64,000 nt of DNA from positions 3,739,501 to 3,803,500 of the forward strand of contig CATNEN010000029.1 in assembly GCA_950097015.1 (NCBI GenBank), written 5' to 3'. This document shows positions 53,629-63,450 of this stretch, in pieces (position 1 is the stretch's first letter; each line of letters starts with the position of its first letter). The position numbers were made by a program, and so were the translations under genes. This DNA is from Macrostomum hystrix (Eukaryota; Platyhelminthes; Macrostomidae). Below the pieces are notes generated by a model. It was not told the origin of the DNA and ran no database searches. It saw only the letters and a list, made by a program, of their open reading frames with translations.

Positions 53629-56600
53629 ATGATCACAGACGCCGATACAATGAGCCAAAGTGACGTAACCTCCGAGCTGTTCACTGCCGTCAGATCAGAC
53701 TATGCTGAGGCCCTGAAGCGGCTGCTGCAGCTGGGCGGAGATCCCAACGCCGCTTCCATTATCGGCGACATCAAAGATGACATCATTGGTCATTGTCGGC
53801 GGCGCCAGCGACGGTTGCTGCACGCGGCGGTGTCACCCCAATGCCAACCCGCCTGCCTGCGGCTTCTGTTGGACTCCGGGGCTGATGCCGACCTCACCGA
53901 TGCCGCCGATGTCGATGAAGCTAACAACGAAGATGACGAAGATAACAGCGGCGAAGAAGAACATGTCGGCGAGACACCGCTGCACGCCGCCGCCGAAAGC
54001 TGCCGTATCAGCGGTGCCCCATGCGTGCGCGCTCTTCTGTCCGCCGGTGCCGACTGTTGGATCACCGATGATGAAGGCGACAACCCGCTGCACCGGGCCT
54101 GCCTGGTGGGCAATGCCGCAGCAGCTGCAGCCCTGCTAGAAACAGAGCCTCGACTGGCCAACTGTCCGACGATCGGGCCTGGACACGGACCGCTCACCTG
54201 CCTGCACGTGGCCGCCGCGGCCGGCGACCCCGAGCTGTTCCGCTTGCTCCTGCGCAGCGGAGCCGACCATCTGGCATTGGACGGCCGTGGCCGTGCGCCA
54301 ATCGATATCCTCCTGGCTAGCCGCGATACCGACTGTCTCGACTGCCTCGGCCGGCAATTAGCTGCGCGCCTCAGGCCGGGTTTGCGGCAGGGACAGGAGC
54401 CGCTGGAGCTGCTGTCCAGCCGGCCCGGCCGTCGCTACCTCACCCAGCTGCTCCGCATCGACACCAGCGCCGGGAGGGAGACGCCATTCCGGCCCAGCGA
54501 CCGGGTGCGGCAGGAACGGCTCGCCGGCCTGGAGGAAGTCGCCAGAGGTCCCGGCGTCTCTGCTCAACGCCTGGTTGACGCCCTGGTGGATGCGCACCAA
54601 CTGGGCCTGACGTCTGACCTGGAGCTGCCTGACTGCGCCTGGCTGATTGGCCGCTTGGCTGGCCGTGTGGGCCGTCTTGTGCTGCTGTCGCAGGAGGACG
54701 GCCAGTTGAGGCGGCTGACCGCCTGCAGGCGCCTGTGGCTGACGCTGGCTGCCCGCCTGAGGTTGCGTATCCGCCAGTTGTACTCGGCGGGCCTTCGATA
54801 TCGCAAGGCGACCGTCTCGTCGGCATCCTCAGTGGCGGCTGCCTCGGCTTCAGTTGTCGGCGGGCCTTGCCAGGCGATGCGCCGTGAACTAGCTGCCGGC
54901 TCTGCCGACGGTCGCTGGCGAGTGGAGGCCGGCCGGCTTAACAGGGCTGTGGCCCGGCTGACTGGCTTCGCGCGGTTCCGCTGTCGCGAGTCCGTTTTCC
55001 CTCACGAGACGGACGGCGTGGGTGTGCTGAGAGATCCGCTGCAGTCGCTGACTACCTGGGCGGTGCTCACTGGACGCCTGCGGCTAGTCCCGGTGCTGCT
55101 TCGTCAAGAGGAGTTCGACCTTGTGCCGCTGGCTTTGCTGTCGGCGACGCTGCTGCGAGCTCTGGCCCGTCGGTCTGAGGTGGACGACGTTTTCACCGCC
55201 GCGGCCCTCCGCGTGGCCAGCTTGTGCGAGACCATGGCAGTTCGGACGCTGCGTGCAGTGAAGGACGTTGATAGCTCCGTCGGCAACTGCCTGACCATCG
55301 CCTTCGTGAGCCAGCCGCTGCCAAACTACGCCGACTACACAGTGCTGGACCTGGCCGCCATAGGCTCTGTCACCGGCCTCATAAAGCTGGACATTGTTGA
55401 GCTGGCCACCGACATGCGCTGGTACGGCGACTTCTTCGACAGCCGCTCCTTGCCCGGCAAGTCGTCGCTAATCCGCGAGCTGCTTATTGTCAGCGGCTTC
55501 GTGCCGCCGCTGGTGCCCCTGCTGCCGCGCCTGCTGCGCCGGCTGGGCGACCCGGAGCGGCAGCGCTTTCTTGATCACATGATCGGCGACGGCGACGGTG
55601 GCAGCTGCGACGCAGATGATCAGGGGGATAGCGACGATGAAAACTATGCTGAGGTGGAGGATAAATCTGAACTAGAAACAGAGGCTGCTGACCATCGACC
55701 AGCAACTGCGACATCGGCGCCGGCGCCACCTTCAACAGGTTGGCGCGCCGAGCTATCGCTCAGCTTCGCCGATCTGCGGCGGTTCTATGATACGCCCTGT
55801 GTGAAGTTTCGCGCCAGTGTTGTGTTTTACTTTACTACCGTGGTCATGATGTCCATGATGACACTGCACGACTTCCAGGTCAGAATGCCATAGTATTGTT
55901 TTTATAATTTCGATATTTTTCTCAGCTAGAACCGTGGCAGGAATCGCAGCTAGAACCGTGGCAGGAATCGCAGCTAGAACCGTGGCAGGAATCGCAGCTA
56001 GAACCGTGGCAGGAATCGCAGCTAGAACCGTGGCAGGAATCGCAGCTAGAACCGTAGCAGGAATCGCAGCTAGAACCGTGGCAGGAATCGCAGCTAGAAC
56101 CGTGGCAGGAATTGCAGCTAGAACCGTAGCAGGAATCGCAGCTAGAACCGTAGCAGGAATCGCAGCTAGTAGGAAGGAGTGTTTGAAGCCAGTAAAAATT
56201 TTTCCGATCTCCGCAGGGCGGCGTCAGCAAGCTGGAGGTGGCGAGCTACGTGGCTCTCCTCGGCGTGCTGGCCGAGGAGCTGCGCGAGCTGAACGGCTGC
56301 CGGCTGCAGGGCACCCTGGGAACATACCTGGCGGACGGTTGGAACATCCTGGACCTGGTGGCAATTATCTGCGGCCTAGCGGCCTTCCTAGCACGCAGAT
56401 TCAGCTCGGACCAGTGGGACCTGCTGGGAGCCCTGATGCCTGACCACGAGCGACGCACCCGCAGCTTCGGCTACCTGTTCGTGGTGGCCGCCACACTGAT
56501 CTTCTGGATGCGCGTCCTGTTCGTGTCAGTTGTTCTTGAGTCGGTTGGAGTCAAGCTAAAGATGCTATCGCTAGTGATTAGGCGCGACTTCATCCCCTTC

Positions 56601-58466
56601 CTGTACATCCTGCTGGTGGTGATGGCCGGCTTCGGAATCGCCTTCGCCGCGCTGCTGTGGCCCGGCGCTGCCTACTACAGCGGCGGCCGCCGGGTGCCCA
56701 TCCCGCCTTTTGAACTTCTGTTGAACATCATCCGCAGGACCTTCTATGCCATTGTGGGTGAGAAGTCTGCTGCAAGACCCGCAGTCGCTGGGATTGGATG
56801 GGATTCTCACTCTGCACAATGGGATTCTCACTCTGTACAATGGGATTCTCACTCTGTCTAATAGGATTCTCGCTCTGTACAATGGGATTCTCACTCTATC
56901 CAATGGGATTCTCAATCTATCCAATGGGATTCTCACTCTATCCAATGAGATTCTCACTCTATCCAATGGGATTCTCAATCTATCCAACGGGATTCTCAAT
57001 CTATCCAATGGGATTCTCACTCTATCCAATGAGATCCTCACTCTATCCAATGAGATTCTCACTCTATCCAATGAGATTCTCACTCTATCCAATGAGATTC
57101 TCACTCTATCCAATGAGATTCTCACTCTATCCAATGAGATTCTCACTCTATCCAATGAGATTCTCACTCTATCCAATGGGATTCTCAATCTATCCAACGG
57201 GATTCTCAATCTATCCAATGGGATTCTCACTCTATCCAATGAGATTCTCACTCTATCCAATGAGATTCTCACTCTATCCAATGGGATTCTCAATCTATCC
57301 AATGGGATTCTCACTCTATCCAATGAGATTCTCACTCTATCCAATGAGATCCTCACTCTATCCAATGAGATTCTCACTCTATCCAATGGGATTCTCAATC
57401 TATCCAACGGGATTCTCAATCTATCCAATGGGATTCTCACTCTATCCAATGAGATTCTCACTCTATCCAATGGGATTCTCAATCTATCCGATGGGATTCT
57501 CACTCTATCCAATGGGATTCTCAATCTATCCGATGGGATTCTCACTCTATCCAATGGGATTCTCTCTCTATCCAATGAGATTCTCACTCTATCCAATGGG
57601 ATTCTCAATCTATCCGATGGGATTCTCACTCTATCGAATGGGATTCTCACTCTATCCAATAGGATTCTCTCAATCGAACAAAATTTTCACTCAATCCATT
57701 GAGTCCATCACTTGCTGTAAGCAATGCCTAACTCAACCCATCCGCAGGCGAGTATAGCCTCGAAGAGTTAAGCAATGTCTGCGACTACAGTGCAAGCAGC
57801 AATGAGACTGAAACGGTGAAAGGAGAAATGTGTGTCGCCCAGCCCGGTTCCCACCTGGTACAGTACGGCCTGCTGGTCGTGTACATTGTCATCATGCAGA
57901 TTCTTCTCATGAACGTCGTCGTGGCGCTATTCAGCAAGACGGTGGACTCCGTGGATGCCGAGTCCCGCTCGATGTGGCTGATCGGACGCTACGAGCTCAA
58001 CGAGGAGTTCGCGGGCCGCTCGGCCATCCCGCTGCCGTTCAACCTGCTGATGGAGCTGTGGAACCTCCTGTCCTGGCTACTCCGCCAGCTGCTTACCGGC
58101 CGCGGCGCGCTCCGCCCGACTGAAGCCGCAGCCTCGGCCAAGTCGCCTGGCAAGCTGGCTGAGCAGCGGAGGCGGAGCGCCGTGTACGCCATCTACCTGT
58201 TCTACCAGGCCGCCACAATGCGGCGCCTTCGGCCGCGCCTCGACGGCTTCAGCGGCGGCGACGAAGACGGCGCCGAGCTGAGTGGCGAAGCGGCCGCGCT
58301 GGTCGAACAGCTCGGCGAAGTCGGCGCCTCCCAGGTCGGCATGCTGGACGAGCTGGAGGCACAGAGCCGCGAGCTGGGAGTTTTCGCCAGGCAGCTTAAC
58401 TGGCTGCTGGGCGGCCGGCACACGGCTGCCGTGGGCGTCTCGAAGACCGAGAATCTGCGGATCTGA
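53629..58466 (+). CDS. TRPM-type cation channel with N-terminal ankyrin repeats, three exons
   Basis: Exons 53629-55878, 56217-56757 and 57748-58466 are phase-consistent and give 1169 residues. It should be a plasma-membrane or organelle cation channel. Residues about 15-250 are ankyrin repeats (RLLHAAVSPQC...LLLDSGAD, GETPLHAAAES...LLSAGAD, GDNPLHRACLVG, TCLHVAAAAGDPELFRLLLR). Residues about 455-650 match the pre-membrane homology region of TRPM channels (LTTWAVLTGRLRLVPVLL...LLSATLLRALA, VLDLAAIG...ATDMRWYGDF). S1 ends exon 1 (FYDTPCVKFRASVVFYFTTV). Exon 2 has S2-S5 (GWNILDLVAIICGLAAFLAR is the S3 signature) and the start of the pore. Exon 3 has VGEYSLEELSNVCDYS, the paired pore-loop Cys, S6 (MQILLMNVVVALFSKTVDSV) and the TRP helix (MWLIGRYELNEEF). 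The TRPM N-terminal nucleotide-binding-like domain is replaced by ankyrin repeats. Another gene upstream fused by misreading is unlikely, because exon 1 is one continuous frame. Confidence 0.88.
55925..56170 (+). repeat. 24-bp minisatellite in TRPM intron 1
   Basis: About ten copies of CTAGAACCGTGGCAGGAATC plus GCAG, filling most of the 338-bp intron. Copies differ by one base (GTGG or GTAG). The CAG at each unit boundary resembles an acceptor. Confidence 0.95.
56800..57700 (+). repeat. 21-bp minisatellite in TRPM intron 2
   Basis: About 42 copies of GGGATTCTCACTCTATCCAA plus T. Sub-types are TCTCAATCT, GAGATTC and CCGATGG. It fills most of the 990-bp intron that interrupts the pore-loop codons. 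The unit is a multiple of three, producing open frames of over 300 codons on both strands that are artefacts. Confidence 0.96.
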
Positions 58467-58756
58467 GATTTAGGGATCTGGGATGCGGATCTGAGATTTA
58501 GGGATCTGGGATGCGGATCTGAGATTTAGGGATCTGGGATGTGGATCTGAGATTTGGGGATCTGGGATGTGGATCTGAGATTTAGGGATCTGGGATGCGG
58601 AGCTGAGATTTGGGGATCTGGGATGCGGATCTGAGATTTGCGGATCTGAGATTTGGGGAACTGGGATGCGGATCTGAGATTTAGGGATCTGGGATGTGAA
58701 TCTGAGATTTAGGGATCTGGGATGCGGAGCTGAGATTTGGGGATCTGGGATGCGAC
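58455..58756 (+). repeat. 28-bp minisatellite overlapping the TRPM stop codon
   Basis: About ten copies of GATCTGAGATTTAGGGATCT plus GGGATGCG. The first partial unit (CTGCGGATCTGAG) is still coding and supplies the TGA stop at 58464-58466. The array ends directly against a SINE core at 58761. Confidence 0.93.
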
Positions 58757-58830
58757 CCTCCAGTCCATGGACTGAACAGTTGTACGCAGCCATTGGAATA
58801 GAAGCGGCTGTGCCACTAGCTTTACATCTG
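58757..58830 (+). mobile_element. SINE family A core fragment
   Basis: CAGTCCATGGACTG at 58761-58774 followed by AACAGTTGTACGCAGCC and a GCGGCTGTGCCAC tail, the family A order in plus orientation. The part upstream of the core has been lost at the array boundary. From 58831 to 59519 nothing further is recognised. Confidence 0.65.
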
Positions 58831-59519
58831 CTCTAATTATTTCAGGTATCATTTCAATGCCATTATATTCTTAAGCTCGAAAAACTTGGCTTATAATATT
58901 ATGCAACTTTTCCTGATCGTTTTCTCCTAATTTTTTTCCTATACAACGGTGACCGATATTTGGATACTGTAAACGTCTATCCCTTCAATGAACACGGAGC
59001 CAATCAGATAAAGTTAAAAGTACAGTGCGCATAAAAAAAGATTTGCAAGCTCGATTCGCTTATAACTATCACTTCATGATTTTATATTCTTGCTTTGAAC
59101 TGTAGGCTTATGGTATGCCTTATGAGCCTACACCAATAATAATAATAGTACTAATAGTAGCATAATTCTTATTTCTAAATGCTGCTTCTTCACTTTACGA
59201 AGATCTTTACTTCACTTTGCTGGGGTGTTCAGCACCCACCAAATTGGCTGTCATAAATCATGCTTGCTTTGTCGGTAGAAGCTAGGGCTTGTACAAAAGT
59301 GCATTTCGGTTCTGGGGTCGGAGCTGGCATTTCAAAGTCTCTGACTGCTATCGATTGTCTTTGTTAAGAAAAGCCTCGAGTTTTGTGTTCTTTGCGCAAA
59401 TGACTAGTGGTCATAGTTGATGCAGCCTTTTAATTTAGCGCATCCGTTAGATGGGATCTGCATTCATTATTGGATTTTTGGAATAGGAATTTTTATCTGC
59501 TTTTTTAGGTGTCATTGTT

Positions 59520-60150
59520 TGAAGTGTCAGGGATATCAAATGTCAGGGATATAAAGTGTCAGGGATATAAAGTGTCAGGGATATAAAGTGTCAGGTTTAT
59601 CAAGTGTCAGGTTTATATAGTGTCAGGGTTATCAAGTGTCTGGCTTATCAAGTTTCAGGGTTATCAAATGTCAGGGTTATCAAGTGTCAGGGTTATCAAA
59701 TGTCAGGGTTATCAAATGTCAGGGTTATCAAATGTCAGGGTTATCAAGTGTCAGGGTTATCAAATGTCAGGGTTATCAAATGTCAGGGTTATAAAGTGTC
59801 AGGGTTATCAAGTGTCAGGGTTATCAAGTGTCAGGGTTATCAAATGTCAGGGTTATCAAATGTCAGGGTTATCAAATGTCAGGGTTATCAAATGTCAGGG
59901 TTATCAAGTGTCAGGGTTATCAAATGTCAGGGTTATCAAATGTCAGGGTTATCAAGTGTCAGGGTTATCAAGTGTCAGGGTTATCAAGTGTCAGGGTTAT
60001 CAAATGTCAGGGTTATCAAATGTCAGGGTTATCAAATGTCAGGGTTATCAAATATCAGGGTTATCAAATGTCAGGGTTATCAAGTGTCAGGGTTATCAAA
60101 TGTCAGGGTTATCAGATGTCAGGGTTATCAAGTATCAGGGTTGTAAAGTG
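59520..60150 (+). repeat. 16-bp minisatellite
   Basis: About 39 copies of TGTCAGGGTTATCAAA, with AAGTG and ATAAAG variants; leftmost copies have GGGATATAAAG. It lies about 150 bp upstream of the Cys-rich frame. Overlapping open frames here are artefacts of the repeat. Confidence 0.95.
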
Positions 60151-60296
60151 TCATTTTTTATTTCAGTGCATCAATTATAATTCAGTCGATTGCTGCAAGC
60201 TAATAGGCTCGCTTGCCTATTAAGTGTAGTCTATGGCCACGACATGCCATCCAGCGGCACAACAATATTTCAAAGCGTATCGAACGTGAGCTGGTG

Positions 60297-60779
60297 ATGC
60301 AGAAGAGCGCTATGGCTACGGCTTCCATCCCAGCTAGGCCGATCAGCCCTGATCACCGGCTGCGCTGCTCGAGGCTCTTCAGCGATCTGCGAAGCCAGCC
60401 GTACGCCCGACTGACAACCGCCCTCCGCCGCCTGCTCTGCCTCTGCCGAATTCGACGCCGCGCAGATCGGATGAGCCGTTGCCCAGCCAGCGTGGACTCG
60501 TCTTCGTACATCCGGCTGGCTCGCAGCATCGACGACTGCGAACTCTGCGCCTCCGCCGGCTCGCACAGCTCCCGCAGCCGCGGTGACAACGACAACGTCG
60601 ATGAAACTGTTAACGACTCCGTCACCCTCGCCGTACTGTGCGAAGTCTGCTGCGACGTCTTCGCCATCAGGGGGTCCGAGCGCCATCGTGCTGGCTGCCC
60701 GCACGAATCGATTTGCGAGGCCTGCAGCTGCCTGACTGACCACAGCAAACAGGACTGGGCGCACCTCAGGGACGGCTGA
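60297..60779 (+). CDS. Unrecognised Cys-rich 160-residue protein or exon
   Basis: The first ATG in the frame is at 60297; the frame is open upstream to about 60213 without another ATG. The N-terminal half is Arg-rich and basic (RLTTALRRLLCLCRIRRRAD). The C-terminal half has paired cysteines, CELC, CEVCCDVF, then HRAGCPHESICEACSCLTDH, spaced like a zinc-binding fold, with an acidic linker (DNDNVDETVND) between. GC-rich coding composition fits the window's real exons. I do not know the family. It may be a terminal exon of a larger gene, with an acceptor such as TTTATTTCAG at about 60157-60166. Confidence 0.45.
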   Translation: MQKSAMATASIPARPISPDHRLRCSRLFSDLRSQPYARLTTALRRLLCLCRIRRRADRMSRCPASVDSSSYIRLARSIDDCELCASAGSHSSRSRGDNDNVDETVNDSVTLAVLCEVCCDVFAIRGSERHRAGCPHESICEACSCLTDHSKQDWAHLRDG

Positions 60780-62345
60780 CGGGACCTGAGCACTTTGAGC
60801 TGTGCTAACAAACTGGGATTTGAGAAGCGTGATGTCGAGTTTTTTCGGCGATGTGACTTTGGCAATGAAGTGTCTCTTCTATTATAATAAACCTCAGGGC
60901 CATTTATTAGAAGGTTTATATTAATTTTGAGGACAAATTTATACATAGAATAAGTAGGACAAACAGAAAATTTATTCAGTTTCTTTGCTTTTGAGGCCGG
61001 TCATACGCCTGAAATAAATTTCTCTGCGCCTACTTATTAGTAGAGTGCATGGCGCGCATTTATAAAAAAGTGCTCCACTGGAGTACGGCTAAGCTACATT
61101 CCACTGGTGTTAAAGGCTTATAGAGTGTAAATCATTTATAAAAAATGTTGCCTAGCCAAAATCAGATATTTGGCCATATAATGTCTGAGCCTGGCTGGCT
61201 GAGAAGAGCTGGAGCAGGCACACAAGCAGAAATTGAGCTATGATTGTCTGAATGCCTATTGTTCTCGTACTGTTCTCAAATTCATTCATTAACCTAGCAG
61301 GTGCCAGTTGCAAATAGCTAGTTAAATGAGGGCCAAATTACAATGCAAAATAAATTTTCATCACCGTGCAGTTAAATCAGACGCTAATTAAGCAGGCCTC
61401 CAGAATGGACATAAATGGATTCCTTTTAGTTAGGGACTCAAGCAGTTGTAAAAACTGCCTGCTTTGACTTGTGCTCACTACAATGTGTGCTCAGTATTTG
61501 AAAAAATGGAAAGCAATGCAGAGAGAGTTCCTTCACGCTTAGGTGTGACATTGTAAAACTTGAGAGACAAAATCACTCACATTCCTTCACTTGACGCTGT
61601 TCAGTCAGGTCACGTGAGTGTATTGAGTCAAGCAGGTTGGGTACTCAGAAAGTAGGATTCTGTATTTGTGAACTGGGAGATGAATGGAAAGATAGGACGG
61701 ATGAGTGGGGCAGACACTGAGAAAGTAGATAATGGCGAAGGATCGTATGAGACAGACCCACAGACCCACACACACGCCCTGAGAGCAGTCCGATTGGTTG
61801 AAGGTAGTCGCGAGCTTTGAGTCTCGCAGCGAGAAGGCAGTGGGCAGTTAGAAGGTGGGGGTGAATTGAACTGTGTAAAACGGACCGCAGTGGAGCCAGC
61901 TTAGCATGCAATAGCTCCTCCTCCAATGAGGGGGCGGGCTGCTGTCGCCAACTCACTGAATGTGGGGAGGGCTGTTAGTGCAGTGGGTGGGTGGGGCTGG
62001 TAGCCGGCTCTTTTGAGGCAGTGGCAAGCAGAGCAGCGGTTAGCAGGGCCGTCTGCGCTACCCGAGGGACGGAGAGAGACCGGCAGGTAAAAATATAAAT
62101 TTATTAATGCAGCCAGCTGAGGTTGGTAGTGTGTGAGTTCTTATTTCTAATCTTGGCCAAGGTGAGCCAATCTCATGTTAGTGGCAGGTGCACAATTTAC
62201 TGCCTGCTGCTAAGCAAACTTCACTAATTAGTGCACTGTTTCGGCCTGGCTTTATCAGGTAGGTTTGTCCGCCAAATGGTCCTTAATCAGGACGAAAAAA
62301 CTGTTTCGTCTATGGCATAAACCTATTCACCATTCGATTCCCAAC
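60780..62345. other. Intergenic; possible 5' UTR exon near 61990-62087
   Basis: No coding region. GC-rich DNA at 61990-62087 ends ACCGGCAG followed by GTAAAA, a good donor, and could be a non-coding first exon of the gene whose ATG is at 63451. This is inference from the splice motif only. Confidence 0.3.
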
Positions 62346-62349
62346 TGAA

Positions 62350-62515
62350 CTGAAAATTATTGTGCCCTTTTGCGAGACACTTAACTCTGTGTTGCTTCAG
62401 TTGCGAAATGGGTACCAGCATTAGTTGGGGTAAATTAGGGTGGGTGCGGCATCCCCCCAGTCCATGGACTGAACAGCTGTACGCAGCGTACAGCCCACGC
62501 AATATAATAATAATA
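62350..62515 (+). mobile_element. SINE family A, 5'-truncated, with AAT-repeat tail
   Basis: AAATGGGTACCAGCATTAG at about 62405-62423, then the palindrome CAGTCCATGGACTG (62458-62471), GAACAGCTGTACGCAGC and a tail of AATAATAATAATT. The tail suggests this is the true 3' end of the family. It abuts a family B copy in opposite orientation. Confidence 0.75.
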
Positions 62516-62880
62516 ATTGCAGGAGGTCTGCAGGCAATGGCACATTATTTGGTGACACTAGACCTGCAGCCAGCGAGGAGCAATTCTGCCCATTTCGCTG
62601 ACTCCTGAGCACACACACACACACACACACCCACACACATATACTGTACGCAGACACACACTCACACAGGTATGTACATCTGCCCTGACTTTCTCATCGT
62701 CAGGCAGTGTACACTCTCACTGTGCCTCGGAGGTTGGCCCTTAAGGGCGTAAATTGCACGACAAGTCCCCAAGCCTTCTCTCCGCGGCTGCGCCTCAAAT
62801 GAATGTGGCCTCGACGCGGAATCGAGCTCAGGACCTCGGTGCGAGAGGCAAACGCGTTAACCTCGCGCCGTGAAATAGCC
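62516..62880 (-). mobile_element. SINE family B, near full length, with internal CA repeat
   Basis: On the minus strand: head with GAGCTCGATTCC B box (about 62818-62830), GAGGCCACATTCATT, GCGGAGAGAAGGCTTGG, CTGACGATGAGAAAGTCAGG and the CTGCAGGTCTAGTGTCACCA end. An expanded (CA)n tract at about 62610-62640 sits where the 44.3-kb copy has only ACACACGCACAC. Confidence 0.8.
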
Positions 62881-63450
62881 GCAGGTGGGCAGACGGCTGC
62901 AGTTATTATTTGTACTCATATTATAACGACCTATTATTCTTTTTTACTATTATTACTATTATATTTTTACATTGGACAATGATATCATAGTCTTCACTGG
63001 ACTCCAATGAGTTGAGTTGAGTACGTTAAGCAAACTAACTCACAGTTGCAGTGCTGTCACTCAACAACACCTGACAGCAGCTGTTATAGCGCTTTCCATT
63101 AGGTCCTCAATTTGCTATCCTCAGTAAACAATGGGACATGTCAATTCATGTCATATTCAGCAATTGTTTCACCAAATCCATCAACAAGATAGACATGGGA
63201 AGAATTTTCCTTACCCGGGATATCCAAACACGAGGTTCTCATGGGACTGATTCCCCATTGCACCCATAATCCCCATAATCGCATAACCAACAATTTTTGC
63301 AGCAAATGAACTGCAGCAGAGCTGGCGGATAACTCGGGACAGCCGGTTTTGCACTTTTAATCCCCATTATAAAAACACGAGCCGAATATAGCAGCATTGA
63401 TAAACACAATCATCTATTGAATTTTAGGTAGCAGCTTACCTGCCTTAGTA
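62881..63450. other. Upstream region of the right-edge gene
   Basis: AT-rich, no gene. TTGAATTTTAG at about 63418-63427 is a plausible splice acceptor (cis or trans) 23 bases before the ATG at 63451. Confidence 0.35.

Noticed and set aside
56758-57747. TRPM intron 2 as a retained coding exon, since its length (990) is a multiple of three
   Set aside because: The channel frame reaches a TAA at 56859-56861 inside the array, and splicing at 56757/57748 restores the conserved pore-loop sequence.
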